A DNA stretch of 64,000 bases. It comes from Sphingomonas piscis (lineage in GTDB: Bacteria > Pseudomonadota > Alphaproteobacteria > Sphingomonadales > Sphingomonadaceae). Position numbers and translations under genes: made by a program. The stretch covers positions 372,001 through 436,000 of the forward strand of contig NZ_CP049869.1 in assembly GCF_011300455.1 (NCBI RefSeq), written 5' to 3'. The notes beneath the pieces are model-generated. The model searched no databases, was not told the origin of the DNA, and saw only the letters and a list, made by a program, of their open reading frames with translations. Below, piece by piece: positions 52,818 to 60,223 of the stretch. Every line of letters begins with the position of its first letter. The stretch's first letter is position 1.

Positions 52818-54227
52818 CTACTGCGGGGAATCGGTTTCCTTTGGAAGAGCGTCTGGCCAAGTTCGGGCTGGAGACATGCGCCGATGCCAGACGATCACGT
52901 CGTAGCCCGTACCCGGTGGAAGATCAGGATCCCCACCAGTCTGAAAGTCATTTGGATCAAACCGCCATCCGATGAGGCCCCAGTAGACCGGCCGCTTTGC
53001 CCAGCGGTCAAGTGCTTGGGTGCGAGGGCGGGCAGAAACATCGAGCCAGATGCCGTCACCTGTCAGAGGTGAAAAAACCGAGCCGAGATCTCCTGGTCGG
53101 TCATTGCGAGCTGGGCTGTCGCTGAATACGCGCTCACCGCGAGCGGGTGATGGAGACTTGCGCGGCAGCGCCACTGCACGGACCACAGCTCGCGACCAGG
53201 TAAACCCCACCGCGCGATAGTCGTGTTTCAGCTCACGCCGAAGGACCACGCCGGTAGTGACATGTCCTTTATCTTCCCAGCCCGGAGATGCCCAGACGAT
53301 GTGGCTGTTCTGCGCCCATAAGGCGGCCCGTCCTGATCCGAGGCGACTGAGAAGGTTGCTGGCCATGTCTCGGTCACGACGTCCCCAATATTCTATCGGG
53401 ATCGTTTTCTGATCTGCACCCGCGTAATCGAACTCAAAGGCATATAGCCCCTGCCTTGCTGCTCGCGCCGCATAGACAGCTTCGGCAACTTGTTCGTCAT
53501 TTTTCCCGTTAGCCGTTTTTGAAGTGAGCTCATGTTCAAGACCGGTCGCGGCATCCAGCAAGCGCTTGATCGTGGCGGCGTCGGCATTTTTCACCCAATC
53601 CGGAAGGAATGGCGCGCGTCCACCATCCGCCGGGAGGATCGGGGCCAGCCTTCTCCGGAGGACGTCCGCGTCAACGGGCGAATAGCGCGCTAAGGTTTTC
53701 AGTGCGAAATCGGCATCGTCGCCGCTTTCTTGAACATCAATTCCGTAGATCCGGATCGGCTTCTGCGAGGTCTGGTTCCAAGCACGTAACCAGAGCAGAA
53801 GTCCTGCAAACGCGTCATTGCGCCAGATTGAAAAGAAGCTTGGCGACCGGATCAGCGCAGCAGGGTCGCCTTCGCCCGTGACAACGTATCGATCAAAGCC
53901 ATATCCCGCCGCTCGGTTGCACTCCACCGCCACAGCATCGATTGCTCCTGAACGAACAAGCGCCTTGATGAGCTCGGCCTTGAACGCCTGATCCTGATGA
54001 GTGCCGTGTGTAGCTTCGCCAATGCCAATGACCTTGGCGCCATTTAGCCGCTCTACGATACCTCTGAGATCAGCGTCAGCGACTGCAGATGGGTTGAAGC
54101 GATGGCCAGCAGCAGAGATCCACCGACGTGCCGCGGCGTCGTCTGCAATGGCGGTGGTAGGCTGTTTGGAATGGGCTTGTTGAGCAGATGACAGCGCCAA
54201 CAAAGCCGCGAGCCATTTCGCTGTCAT
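52818..54227 (-). CDS. Erythromycin esterase-like family protein
   Basis: A 469-residue EreA/EreB-like protein with a signal-like N-terminus (TAKWLAALLALSSAQQAHS). Family motifs: VIGIGEATHGTHQ near residue 70 (catalytic Glu and His), AVAVECNRAAGY near 98, and ALWAQNSHIVWA near 305. The C-terminal part contains an odd low-complexity insert (KSPSPARGERVFSDSPARND) that looks repeat-derived. Whether it hydrolyses macrolides is unknown; most chromosomal relatives have uncharacterised substrates. Confidence 0.87.
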   Translation of the reverse strand: MTAKWLAALLALSSAQQAHSKQPTTAIADDAAARRWISAAGHRFNPSAVADADLRGIVERLNGAKVIGIGEATHGTHQDQAFKAELIKALVRSGAIDAVAVECNRAAGYGFDRYVVTGEGDPAALIRSPSFFSIWRNDAFAGLLLWLRAWNQTSQKPIRIYGIDVQESGDDADFALKTLARYSPVDADVLRRRLAPILPADGGRAPFLPDWVKNADAATIKRLLDAATGLEHELTSKTANGKNDEQVAEAVYAARAARQGLYAFEFDYAGADQKTIPIEYWGRRDRDMASNLLSRLGSGRAALWAQNSHIVWASPGWEDKGHVTTGVVLRRELKHDYRAVGFTWSRAVVRAVALPRKSPSPARGERVFSDSPARNDRPGDLGSVFSPLTGDGIWLDVSARPRTQALDRWAKRPVYWGLIGWRFDPNDFQTGGDPDLPPGTGYDVIVWHRRMSPARTWPDALPKETDSPQ

Positions 54228-54343
54228 TCACCCGCCCCTGCGCTGTCGATTACTGCGCCAGACTTGGCTGAATTCGATCGGAAGGCAAGCGCAACCGCAG
54301 GCAACCTGCCTAGCGAATTGTGGTGAAGGCTATAATGGTTGCG

Positions 54344-54373
54344 AACGTCCGCAATGGGTGGAAAGCGGACGTT
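54344..54373. repeat. Intergenic palindromic repeat, short form, perfect
   Basis: AACGTCCGC - AATGGGTGGAAA - GCGGACGTT with fully complementary 9-bp arms. Its last two bases overlap the stop codon of the minus-strand response regulator, so the repeat forms that gene's transcript end. Confidence 0.88.
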
Positions 54374-54770
54374 AGGTTGTTAGGGGCAAGGCATTCAGGA
54401 GTGTCGCGATAGCGGTTACCAACTGGGCTGTGGCGAATGGCTTTTGTAGCATAATGCTATCGGGAACGCCGTGGGCGGTATGTTCGTGGGCACTATCACC
54501 TGACGTGTACACGATCGGGATATGAGGCGAGAGTTCGCGGGCTCGCCGAGCCACTTGCCAGCCGTCGAGGTCTCGTCCGAACCGAATATCGGTCACCACG
54601 GCCGCAAGCTCCGCGTGCTTGGCTTCGATCACCTCCACTGCGGCTGCACCTCCAAGCACGTGGTGCACAGAAAAGCCCGCCTCTTCCAAAGCATCTTGAA
54701 GGTTGAGGGCTATCAGAGTTTCATCCTCTACCAAGAGGACGGACAGTGCTGGCTGCACGGCTTGCTCCAC
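54372..54770 (-). CDS. Single-domain response regulator
   Basis: A 132-residue CheY-like receiver: acidic pair VEDE (15-16), phospho-acceptor VVTDIRFG (D61), the switch Thr/Ser in VYTSGDS and Lys in LQKPFA. There is no output domain, so it works by protein interaction or phosphotransfer. It is the FixJ/PhyR-adjacent type often paired with HWE kinases; the HWE kinase at 54954 lies upstream on the same strand. Confidence 0.93.
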   Translation of the reverse strand: MEQAVQPALSVLLVEDETLIALNLQDALEEAGFSVHHVLGGAAAVEVIEAKHAELAAVVTDIRFGRDLDGWQVARRARELSPHIPIVYTSGDSAHEHTAHGVPDSIMLQKPFATAQLVTAIATLLNALPLTT

Positions 54771-54777
54771 GAGGCTG

Positions 54778-54900
54778 ATGTCAGAGCCCGACCCAAGGGT
54801 CTCTCATCGCGAGCAAGCCAAGGAGGCGGGCGATAACGCGGCGTTAACAGCCATTCGGGCGGAAGACCAGATTTGTCGCATACTAGACACTACGGTCTAA
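54778..54900 (+). CDS. Possible 40-residue polar protein
   Basis: ATG 54778, with GAGG 5 nt upstream, opens a 40-codon frame (SEPDPRVSHREQAKEAGDNA, then an RAEDQICRIL helix) divergent from the response regulator. The composition is protein-like, but no family is recognised and it could be chance. Confidence 0.3.
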   Translation: MSEPDPRVSHREQAKEAGDNAALTAIRAEDQICRILDTTV

Positions 54901-54928
54901 GGTCTGTTTCAGGAGGGTAACCGCTGAA

Positions 54929-54955
54929 TGTCAGCAGCCGGTGGTGCAGACGCTC
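54929..54955. repeat. Degenerate palindromic repeat copy
   Basis: AATGTCAGCAGCCGGTGG then TGCAGACGC keeps the spacing of the repeat arms (TGTC..AGAC) but with many changes; it abuts the end of the HWE kinase gene. Confidence 0.35.
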
Positions 54956-55973
54956 AGTTTCCTAGTTCCAACTCGATTGTGCAACGCAGTCCGTCGGGCT
55001 CGAAGGCCAACTTAGTTCCAGCGCCGGTGCGTTTCAGAAGCCGGCTGCCGAAGCCGCTGTGGGCGGACGGTGCAACCACTGGACCGCCAAGCTCTTTCCA
55101 ATGGATGACATAGCGGGTCGGAGCTTTTCTCAGTTCCAATATCACCTCGCCCGTGGGCACCGAAAGCGCACCATATTTGAGAGCATTCGTCGCGAGCTCA
55201 TGGATACACAGCGCTAAGGAGACCGCTTGGGAGCCGTTTAGCATCCCGTTCGAGCCTTCGATCTTGATGCGGTGTTCGGCAGCTCCGAAAGGACCGAGTG
55301 CCGACCGGATCACATCCATAGCCAACGCTGAGGGATGGGATACGTGCTTTGTCAGCAGCCTATTGGCTTCCGCGATCGCTCTGAGCCGGCCAGCGAACGC
55401 TTTGGCATCATGGGTGTCTGAGCCGATCGTCTGGAAGGCTATGCTTTGAACAATTGTGAGCGCGTTATTCAGGCGGTGCGCCATTTCCTGCGCGAACAAC
55501 TCGAGCTTGTTTCGTTCCGCCTGCAGCCGGAGAAGCTCGCTCGAATGACGTGCTCGCTCGCTAGAGCGATAAAGCCACGCAGTACTGACGATGACCGACG
55601 CTATGACGAAAAACCCTATCAAAGGGATCCAAGCACCGTTGGAAAGATCCCAGGAATAGGGGTTGAAGAATAGGTACCAACAAAGAAGGCCTCCAACGAT
55701 CGCAGCCACGATCCCACTCTGAAGGCCGACGAAGGTCGTGACGATCGCGATACAGATGACTACCGTGATGGTTGGTAGTTGCTGGGGTCTCAAAGGCAGT
55801 GAGTACCGCACAGCGACGGCGATCAAAGCTGCTAACACGCCAATCAGAACCTGGGTCGGAAACCCGAACTCCGGCCTGGTGGTGAGCTCCTTTCTGAGGC
55901 GCGCAGGGAGCAGCTTCGGGCCGCCTTCTGCGGTTGGTTCGCCCCTGTCCAGTTCCGACTCCGACAACCTCAT
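54954..55973 (-). CDS. HWE/HisKA_2-type histidine kinase with DUF4118 membrane domain
   Basis: A 339-residue sensor kinase. Four hydrophobic segments (residues 35-135) form a KdpD-like DUF4118 membrane module; the dimerisation H-box is FAQEMAHRLNNALTIVQSIA, and the ATPase N-box HELATNALKYGALS is the HWE/HisKA_2 form. The C-terminal GFGSRLLKRTG is the G-box. It likely phosphorylates the single-domain regulator encoded 183 nt downstream. ATG 55973 is used; an in-frame TTG at 56033 is possible. Confidence 0.88.
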   Translation of the reverse strand: MRLSESELDRGEPTAEGGPKLLPARLRKELTTRPEFGFPTQVLIGVLAALIAVAVRYSLPLRPQQLPTITVVICIAIVTTFVGLQSGIVAAIVGGLLCWYLFFNPYSWDLSNGAWIPLIGFFVIASVIVSTAWLYRSSERARHSSELLRLQAERNKLELFAQEMAHRLNNALTIVQSIAFQTIGSDTHDAKAFAGRLRAIAEANRLLTKHVSHPSALAMDVIRSALGPFGAAEHRIKIEGSNGMLNGSQAVSLALCIHELATNALKYGALSVPTGEVILELRKAPTRYVIHWKELGGPVVAPSAHSGFGSRLLKRTGAGTKLAFEPDGLRCTIELELGN

Positions 55974-56050
55974 CGAATGCGGATCGCAGAATTCCTTCCG
56001 CCTCTCAACACGGCTGGGTCTGCGGGCGGTCAATGGGGGGCCTCAGGGTC

Positions 56051-56076
56051 GACTATGGGTCGAAAGCGGACGTCCG
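56051..56076. repeat. Half copy of the palindromic repeat
   Basis: GACTATGGGTCGAAAGCGG then ACGTC preserves the loop and 3' arm; the 5' arm is lost or mutated. It is the last recognisable copy before ordinary chromosome resumes. Confidence 0.55.
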
Positions 56077-56137
56077 CATCTTATGACTCGAACGGTGACA
56101 GGATCGCCGACCCGCCGGAACCGCTGCGCTTGGCAGT

Positions 56138-56518
56138 TCAGCCTCTAACGTTGGCTTGCGCCCAGGCGAACTCCGCCCTGAATGGCGCCGAGTCATAGAG
56201 GAGGCTCAACCGTCCGGCCCGGCCGTCGACGAAGCCGTCGAACAGGTCGACACGGTCGAACACATATTCCCTGCCGGTCGCGAAGGTCCAACGGCAGGTC
56301 AGGTGGAATGCGATTGCGCCGTCGTTCGACATGAAGGAACGCTTGCACGTCGCCCCCGCCTTGCGAGAATCGACGAGCAGCCGTTCGAGGTAGTTCCTGA
56401 CCGGATTCTCGCCATACAGCGGCGAGACGACCACTGCGTCTTGCGTGAAGAGCGACATGGCGCCTTCGACATCGGCGGTATTAAGCGACGCAATGTAACG
56501 GTCGCGAAAGCTGTCCAC
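56138..56518 (-). CDS. SnoaL/NTF2-like domain protein
   Basis: A 126-residue NTF2-like protein: RYIASLNTADVEGAMSLFTQ then DAVVVSPLYG is the classic SnoaL opening, followed by RWTFATGREYVFDRVDLFDG and a final strand pair. It may act as a small enzyme or binding protein; the substrate is unknown. GTG 56518 follows AGGAGAAGGC. It is divergent from the HTH protein gene. Confidence 0.85.
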   Translation of the reverse strand: MDSFRDRYIASLNTADVEGAMSLFTQDAVVVSPLYGENPVRNYLERLLVDSRKAGATCKRSFMSNDGAIAFHLTCRWTFATGREYVFDRVDLFDGFVDGRAGRLSLLYDSAPFRAEFAWAQANVRG

Positions 56519-56673
56519 GCCTTCTCCTGATGCTGCGAAGTCTTACCCACGCGATATACGTGCACCTCGGGTCCGCGGCCAGAGCAGGACTGATACGACC
56601 CTCAAGCGTTGGATCGGGGCAGCAGGAAATTTGGGCTGTCCTACAAGCCCCCTTCTATGTTCCATATAGGTTC

Positions 56674-57690
56674 ATGAAACATGCATCATACCTACCGGAA
56701 CCGGCACCTCAGGCATTGAGCGAGGAGCAGGTCGACACCCTTATCGAAATTCTCAGCCGCGATCCCGACCGACTGGCGCAGGTGATCAGCCGCGCGGGGC
56801 CGGAGGACGAACGGGGCGACGGCTGGACTCCGCCACGCCGCCGCCTGTTTCTGTCCGTGCTTGCCGAGACCGGGCGGGTCGATCAGGCCTGTTACTGGTC
56901 CTCACTGTCGCGGCAGTCCGCTTATCGGCTTCGCGCCCGCGATCCCCTGTTCGCCGCCGGTTGGGCCGCCGCGGCGGAGATCGCCCGCACCTTGCTTGCC
57001 GACACTTTGTTCGAAAAAGCCATCGACGGGATCACCGAGACCATCGTCAAGGAGGGCGAGGTTGTCGCCGAGCGTCACCGCTTCGACTCCCGCCTGTCGG
57101 TCGCCGTCCTCAACCGGCTCGACAAGCGCTGCGACCGCGCCGCCGAGCAGGGCGCCCGCCACCTCCCCGCCATTGCCCAATGGGACGAGTTCCTGAACCT
57201 TATCGGCAGGGGCGACGAGGCGGGCGCCGAGGACCTGCTGGATGCGGCGTCAGAACGTCAACCGTGTAAACTTCCTCTCGGGGAATCTCCTACAGATGCG
57301 CAAGCGTCACCTCCCGACGAGCCCGCCGAGGACGACCTGTCCACCCGCTGCTGGCAGGATGATCACGGCAATTGGCTGACCAACTTCCCGCCCCCGCCCG
57401 GCTTTTGCGGGTACGAGAAAGGCCATTGGCGCGACTATGGCTACGAGCGCGATTGCACTGACGAGGAGGCCGATCTCCTCGATGCCAATGATGAGGCGGC
57501 CAATGCCGAGGAAGAAGTGGAGGATGCCGCCCTGCGCGACCGATGGTTCGCCCAATTGGCGGGCGACGAGGATGATGCACCCGTTGCGGATGGCGAGGCG
57601 GAGGCCATAGCGGACGCGCGCTATTCCCGATCGGACGCCTCGTTAACCTCTGACGCGCTAGGCTCGCCGGTGAAGGAGACCTCCCAGTGA
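56674..57690 (+). CDS. HTH-containing sphingomonad protein of unknown function
   Basis: A 338-residue protein. The N-terminal half has a helix-turn-helix-like unit common in sphingomonad proteins (PPRRRLFLSVLAETGRVDQA, then SRQSAYRLRARDPLFAAGWA), similar to phage terminase small subunits or transposon-type HTH. The C-terminal half is acidic and disordered (EEADLLDANDEAANAEEEVE). ATG 56674 is chosen because upstream codons to 56530 are unlike the family. The following small gene overlaps its stop by 4 nt. The function is unknown. Confidence 0.75.
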   Translation: MKHASYLPEPAPQALSEEQVDTLIEILSRDPDRLAQVISRAGPEDERGDGWTPPRRRLFLSVLAETGRVDQACYWSSLSRQSAYRLRARDPLFAAGWAAAAEIARTLLADTLFEKAIDGITETIVKEGEVVAERHRFDSRLSVAVLNRLDKRCDRAAEQGARHLPAIAQWDEFLNLIGRGDEAGAEDLLDAASERQPCKLPLGESPTDAQASPPDEPAEDDLSTRCWQDDHGNWLTNFPPPPGFCGYEKGHWRDYGYERDCTDEEADLLDANDEAANAEEEVEDAALRDRWFAQLAGDEDDAPVADGEAEAIADARYSRSDASLTSDALGSPVKETSQ

Positions 57691-57860
57691 AATTCATCCA
57701 CCTCAAGTCGCGCGGCGGCGATTACATGGTCGTGGCGCAGAACGTCGCCTGGCTTCGCGCGCATGAGAATGGCCAGACCAAGATCGGCATGATCGGCAGT
57801 GAGGCGATCCAGGTCGCCGGCACCATCGAGGAAACCGCCGCCGCCATCCTCGCCGGCTGA
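57687..57860 (+). CDS. 57-residue FlbD-like small protein
   Basis: GTG 57687 overlaps the previous stop (GTGA) and opens a 57-residue protein: KFIHLKSRGGDYMVVAQNVA, then WLRAHENGQTKIGMIGSEAI and a TIEETAAAILAG tail. The pattern of a short beta-sheet followed by an EE-containing amphipathic end resembles FlbD-like proteins. AAGGAGACCTCCCA upstream is a strong ribosome-binding site. Its pairing with the HTH gene suggests a two-protein unit; the function is unknown. Confidence 0.75.
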   Translation: MKFIHLKSRGGDYMVVAQNVAWLRAHENGQTKIGMIGSEAIQVAGTIEETAAAILAG

Positions 57861-57883
57861 ATATCGCCGCGCGCGCAGCCGCT

Positions 57884-59005
57884 TTAGGGCAGCCGTTCCA
57901 ACGGCATGGTGAAGGTGAACCGCGTCTCGCCGTCGGTGGAGGTCACATCCATGGTGCCGCCATGGGCCTTGGCGATCTCGTTGACGATGAACAGCCCGAG
58001 GCCCAGGCCGTGCTGGCTCTTGCCGACCACCCCCCTGAAGAAGGGCTGGAACAACTGTTCGCGGGCTTCCGGCGGGATCGGCTTGCCCCCGTTGCTGACC
58101 GATAGCGTCAGTGCCTTGGCGTCCGTCGCCGCGACGATGCTGATCGGAACGTTCGCTGCGCCGTGGGTCAGCGCGTTGGCAAGCAGGTTCGACGCAAGCT
58201 GGCCGATCCGGCCGCGGTCGCAATATACCGGCTCGGCGATGTCGATGCTCGCCCATATCGTCCGCTCGGGGGCGATCGCGCGGATCTCGGCAACCACCTG
58301 CTCCAGGACAGGTGTCAGCGGCTGGTCGGAATTGCGGTCGAGCGACAATCCTCCGCCAAGCCGCCCCCGCGCGAAGTCGAGGAGGTCGGCGATCAGGTCG
58401 CTGGCGCGCTTGATGCTGGAATTCATCTCCCCGACCACGGCCTGGCCGCGTTCGCTGAGCCGCTCGCGGTGCTCGATGATGGCGAGGCCCGCGGCCAATG
58501 CCGATAATGGATTGCGCAGATCGTGGCCAAGAACGGCAATGAACTGCTCACGGAGCGCCGCGGTCTCTGCCCCGAGGTCGAGCGCGGCTTCCGCCTTGAT
58601 CCGGGCATCGACCAGGCTCCGTTCATAGGTGCGGCGGTCGACCGCCCGGAACAAGGTCATCCGGGTGGCGACATGGCGCCCGCTATCGTCCCTCTTCTCG
58701 GCGGCATTGGCGATGAACGGGACCTTGGACCCGTCCTGGCCAAGGAGGTCGAAGGCCACTTCCTCGACCCGGCCCTTCAGCCGGAGCAGCGGCACCAGAT
58801 GCGTTTCAAAGGCCAGTCTCGCACCGAAGCTCAGCACGTCTCGAAACTGCTTCCCAATCAGCGTGCCGCTGTCGGTCCCAAGCCAGTCCGCAAGTGTCCT
58901 GTTGGCCTTGATGACCTGCCCGGCGGGGGTCAGCGACAGATAGCCGCAGGGCGCATTCTCGTAGAGGTCGCCAAGGTCTTCGGCGAACGCGTCAGACGAA
59001 TTCAC
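57884..59005 (-). CDS. PAS domain histidine kinase
   Basis: A 373-residue soluble sensor kinase. An N-terminal PAS domain (LYENAPCGYLSLTPAGQVIK to about residue 120) is followed by a HisKA H-box FIAVLGHDLRNPLSALAAGL and a HATPase domain with LASNLLANALTHG (N-box) and GLGLGLFIVNEIAKAHGG (G2-box). No membrane segment is present. Its ATG lies 14 nt inside the 3' end of an RsbQ-like hydrolase gene, so hydrolase and kinase are translated together. Confidence 0.92.
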   Translation of the reverse strand: MNSSDAFAEDLGDLYENAPCGYLSLTPAGQVIKANRTLADWLGTDSGTLIGKQFRDVLSFGARLAFETHLVPLLRLKGRVEEVAFDLLGQDGSKVPFIANAAEKRDDSGRHVATRMTLFRAVDRRTYERSLVDARIKAEAALDLGAETAALREQFIAVLGHDLRNPLSALAAGLAIIEHRERLSERGQAVVGEMNSSIKRASDLIADLLDFARGRLGGGLSLDRNSDQPLTPVLEQVVAEIRAIAPERTIWASIDIAEPVYCDRGRIGQLASNLLANALTHGAANVPISIVAATDAKALTLSVSNGGKPIPPEAREQLFQPFFRGVVGKSQHGLGLGLFIVNEIAKAHGGTMDVTSTDGETRFTFTMPLERLP

Positions 59006-59777
59006 GGATCGCCGCCGTCACTTCGTCCGGTGCGCTGAGGTTGGGGCAATGGCCGGTCGCATCCAGCATCCGCAGGCGGCTGTTGGGAATGTGGGCGTGC
59101 ACATATTCCCCGACGCAGACGGGGGCGATGATATCCTCCTTGCACTGGAGGATCAGCGTTCGGGCGGTTACTGATGGCAAGTCGGCGCGATTGTCCGACA
59201 GGAACGTCACCTTCGCGAACTGGCGCGCGATCTCGGGATCGGTCGCGCAGAAGCTGATCTCAAGGCTGGTGCTGAGCTCGGGACGGTCGGCATTCCCCAT
59301 GATCGCTGGCGCCATTGCGGCCGACCAGCCCAGGTGATTGTCCCTGAGGAAATCGAGCAGCTCGGCAATCTGCTCGTTGGAAAAGCCGCCGACATAACCC
59401 TCGTCGTTGATGTAACGCGGCGATGGGCCGACCATCACAAGGTCGGTGAACATGCCCGGCGCCTTGATGCTCGCCAATGCACCGATCATCGCGCTGACGG
59501 AATGGCCGACAAAGATCGCGTCGCTCAGGCCGATTGCGTGGCCGATCTCCACCACGTCATCGGCATAGCCGTCGAGGGAAGCATATCTCTGCGGATTGTA
59601 GGCGTTGAGGTCGGAGCGTCCGGCACCCACATGATCGAACAGGACGATCCTGAAATCGCCCGCGAACCGATTGGCGACGTCGGCCCACATGTGCTGATCG
59701 CAGCCAAACCCATGCGAAAAGACGATGGTGCGGGCACCGTCGCCGAACATGTTCACATTATTTCGGCGCAGGACCAT
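58992..59777 (-). CDS. rsbQ: RsbQ-like alpha/beta hydrolase
   Basis: A 261-residue RsbQ/KAI2-type hydrolase: VLRRNNVNMFGDGARTIVFS opening, HGFGCDQHMW oxyanion region, the nucleophile elbow FVGHSVSAMIG (Ser), EDIIAP (Asp) and DATGHCPNLSAPDEV (His). In Bacillus subtilis RsbQ partners the PAS-phosphatase RsbP to sense energy stress; here the adjacent partner is a PAS histidine kinase encoded in an overlapping frame. A small hydrophobic ligand is presumably processed and signalled. Closeness to true RsbQ is inferred from motif spacing. Confidence 0.88.
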   Translation of the reverse strand: MVLRRNNVNMFGDGARTIVFSHGFGCDQHMWADVANRFAGDFRIVLFDHVGAGRSDLNAYNPQRYASLDGYADDVVEIGHAIGLSDAIFVGHSVSAMIGALASIKAPGMFTDLVMVGPSPRYINDEGYVGGFSNEQIAELLDFLRDNHLGWSAAMAPAIMGNADRPELSTSLEISFCATDPEIARQFAKVTFLSDNRADLPSVTARTLILQCKEDIIAPVCVGEYVHAHIPNSRLRMLDATGHCPNLSAPDEVTAAIREFV

Positions 59778-59832
59778 GCGGCATGGCTAACACTTTAACT
59801 TGCATCAAAACAGTGGGCGCCGCGACAATCAC

Positions 59833-59997
59833 CTATTCTTCGGCAACGTCCTTCGGAGGAAGCGCGGCCGCTTTCTCCTCGCATTCCTCCGCCATCGCCG
59901 TCAGCGTTGCCGCAGAAGCACGATCTTCCATCTTGGACGCAAGGGCGCGGCATTGCGCTGACCTGGTCAGCAGATCACGCGCGGTTTCATCGATCAT
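59833..59997 (-). CDS. Small helical protein of unknown function
   Basis: A 54-residue protein from ATG 59997: two amphipathic helices (DETARDLLTRSAQCRALASK and SAATLTAMAEECEEKAAALP) with an acidic end. It resembles small alphaproteobacterial stress-associated hypothetical proteins, but I cannot name a family. A slightly longer frame starts at 60015. It lies upstream of the RsbQ-like gene on the same strand. Confidence 0.6.
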   Translation of the reverse strand: MIDETARDLLTRSAQCRALASKMEDRASAATLTAMAEECEEKAAALPPKDVAEE

Positions 59998-60223
59998 GCA
60001 TAACTGGACTAACAAGAGTTAAGAACGTTCCGGATTTCACGGAATTGTTCTTCGCGTCCGAACGTCCCGTAACCAGTGGCGACACCGGTCGTCGATGTCG
60101 CCGCAGCATGGAGTTGCTCACTCCGGCCGATGGCGTCCGCTTGGATGGTAATGGGCGCCGTATGCTGGCACCGGACCGGCTACGCAACGAGCGGCGTTAC
60201 AAGAGCAAGTCCCTCAACGTCGT

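Noticed and set aside
52818..54227. Acquired macrolide-resistance gene
   Set aside because: The family match is to erythromycin-esterase-like proteins in general; there is no mobile context and an export signal is present, so resistance cannot be claimed.
47726..56100. CRISPR array
   Set aside because: The repeats are palindromic, irregularly spaced and interleaved with genes, without spacers or cas genes.
56530..57690. Phage remnant suggested by a terminase-small-subunit-like HTH
   Set aside because: No other phage gene, integrase or att repeat is nearby; this HTH family is common on sphingomonad chromosomes.
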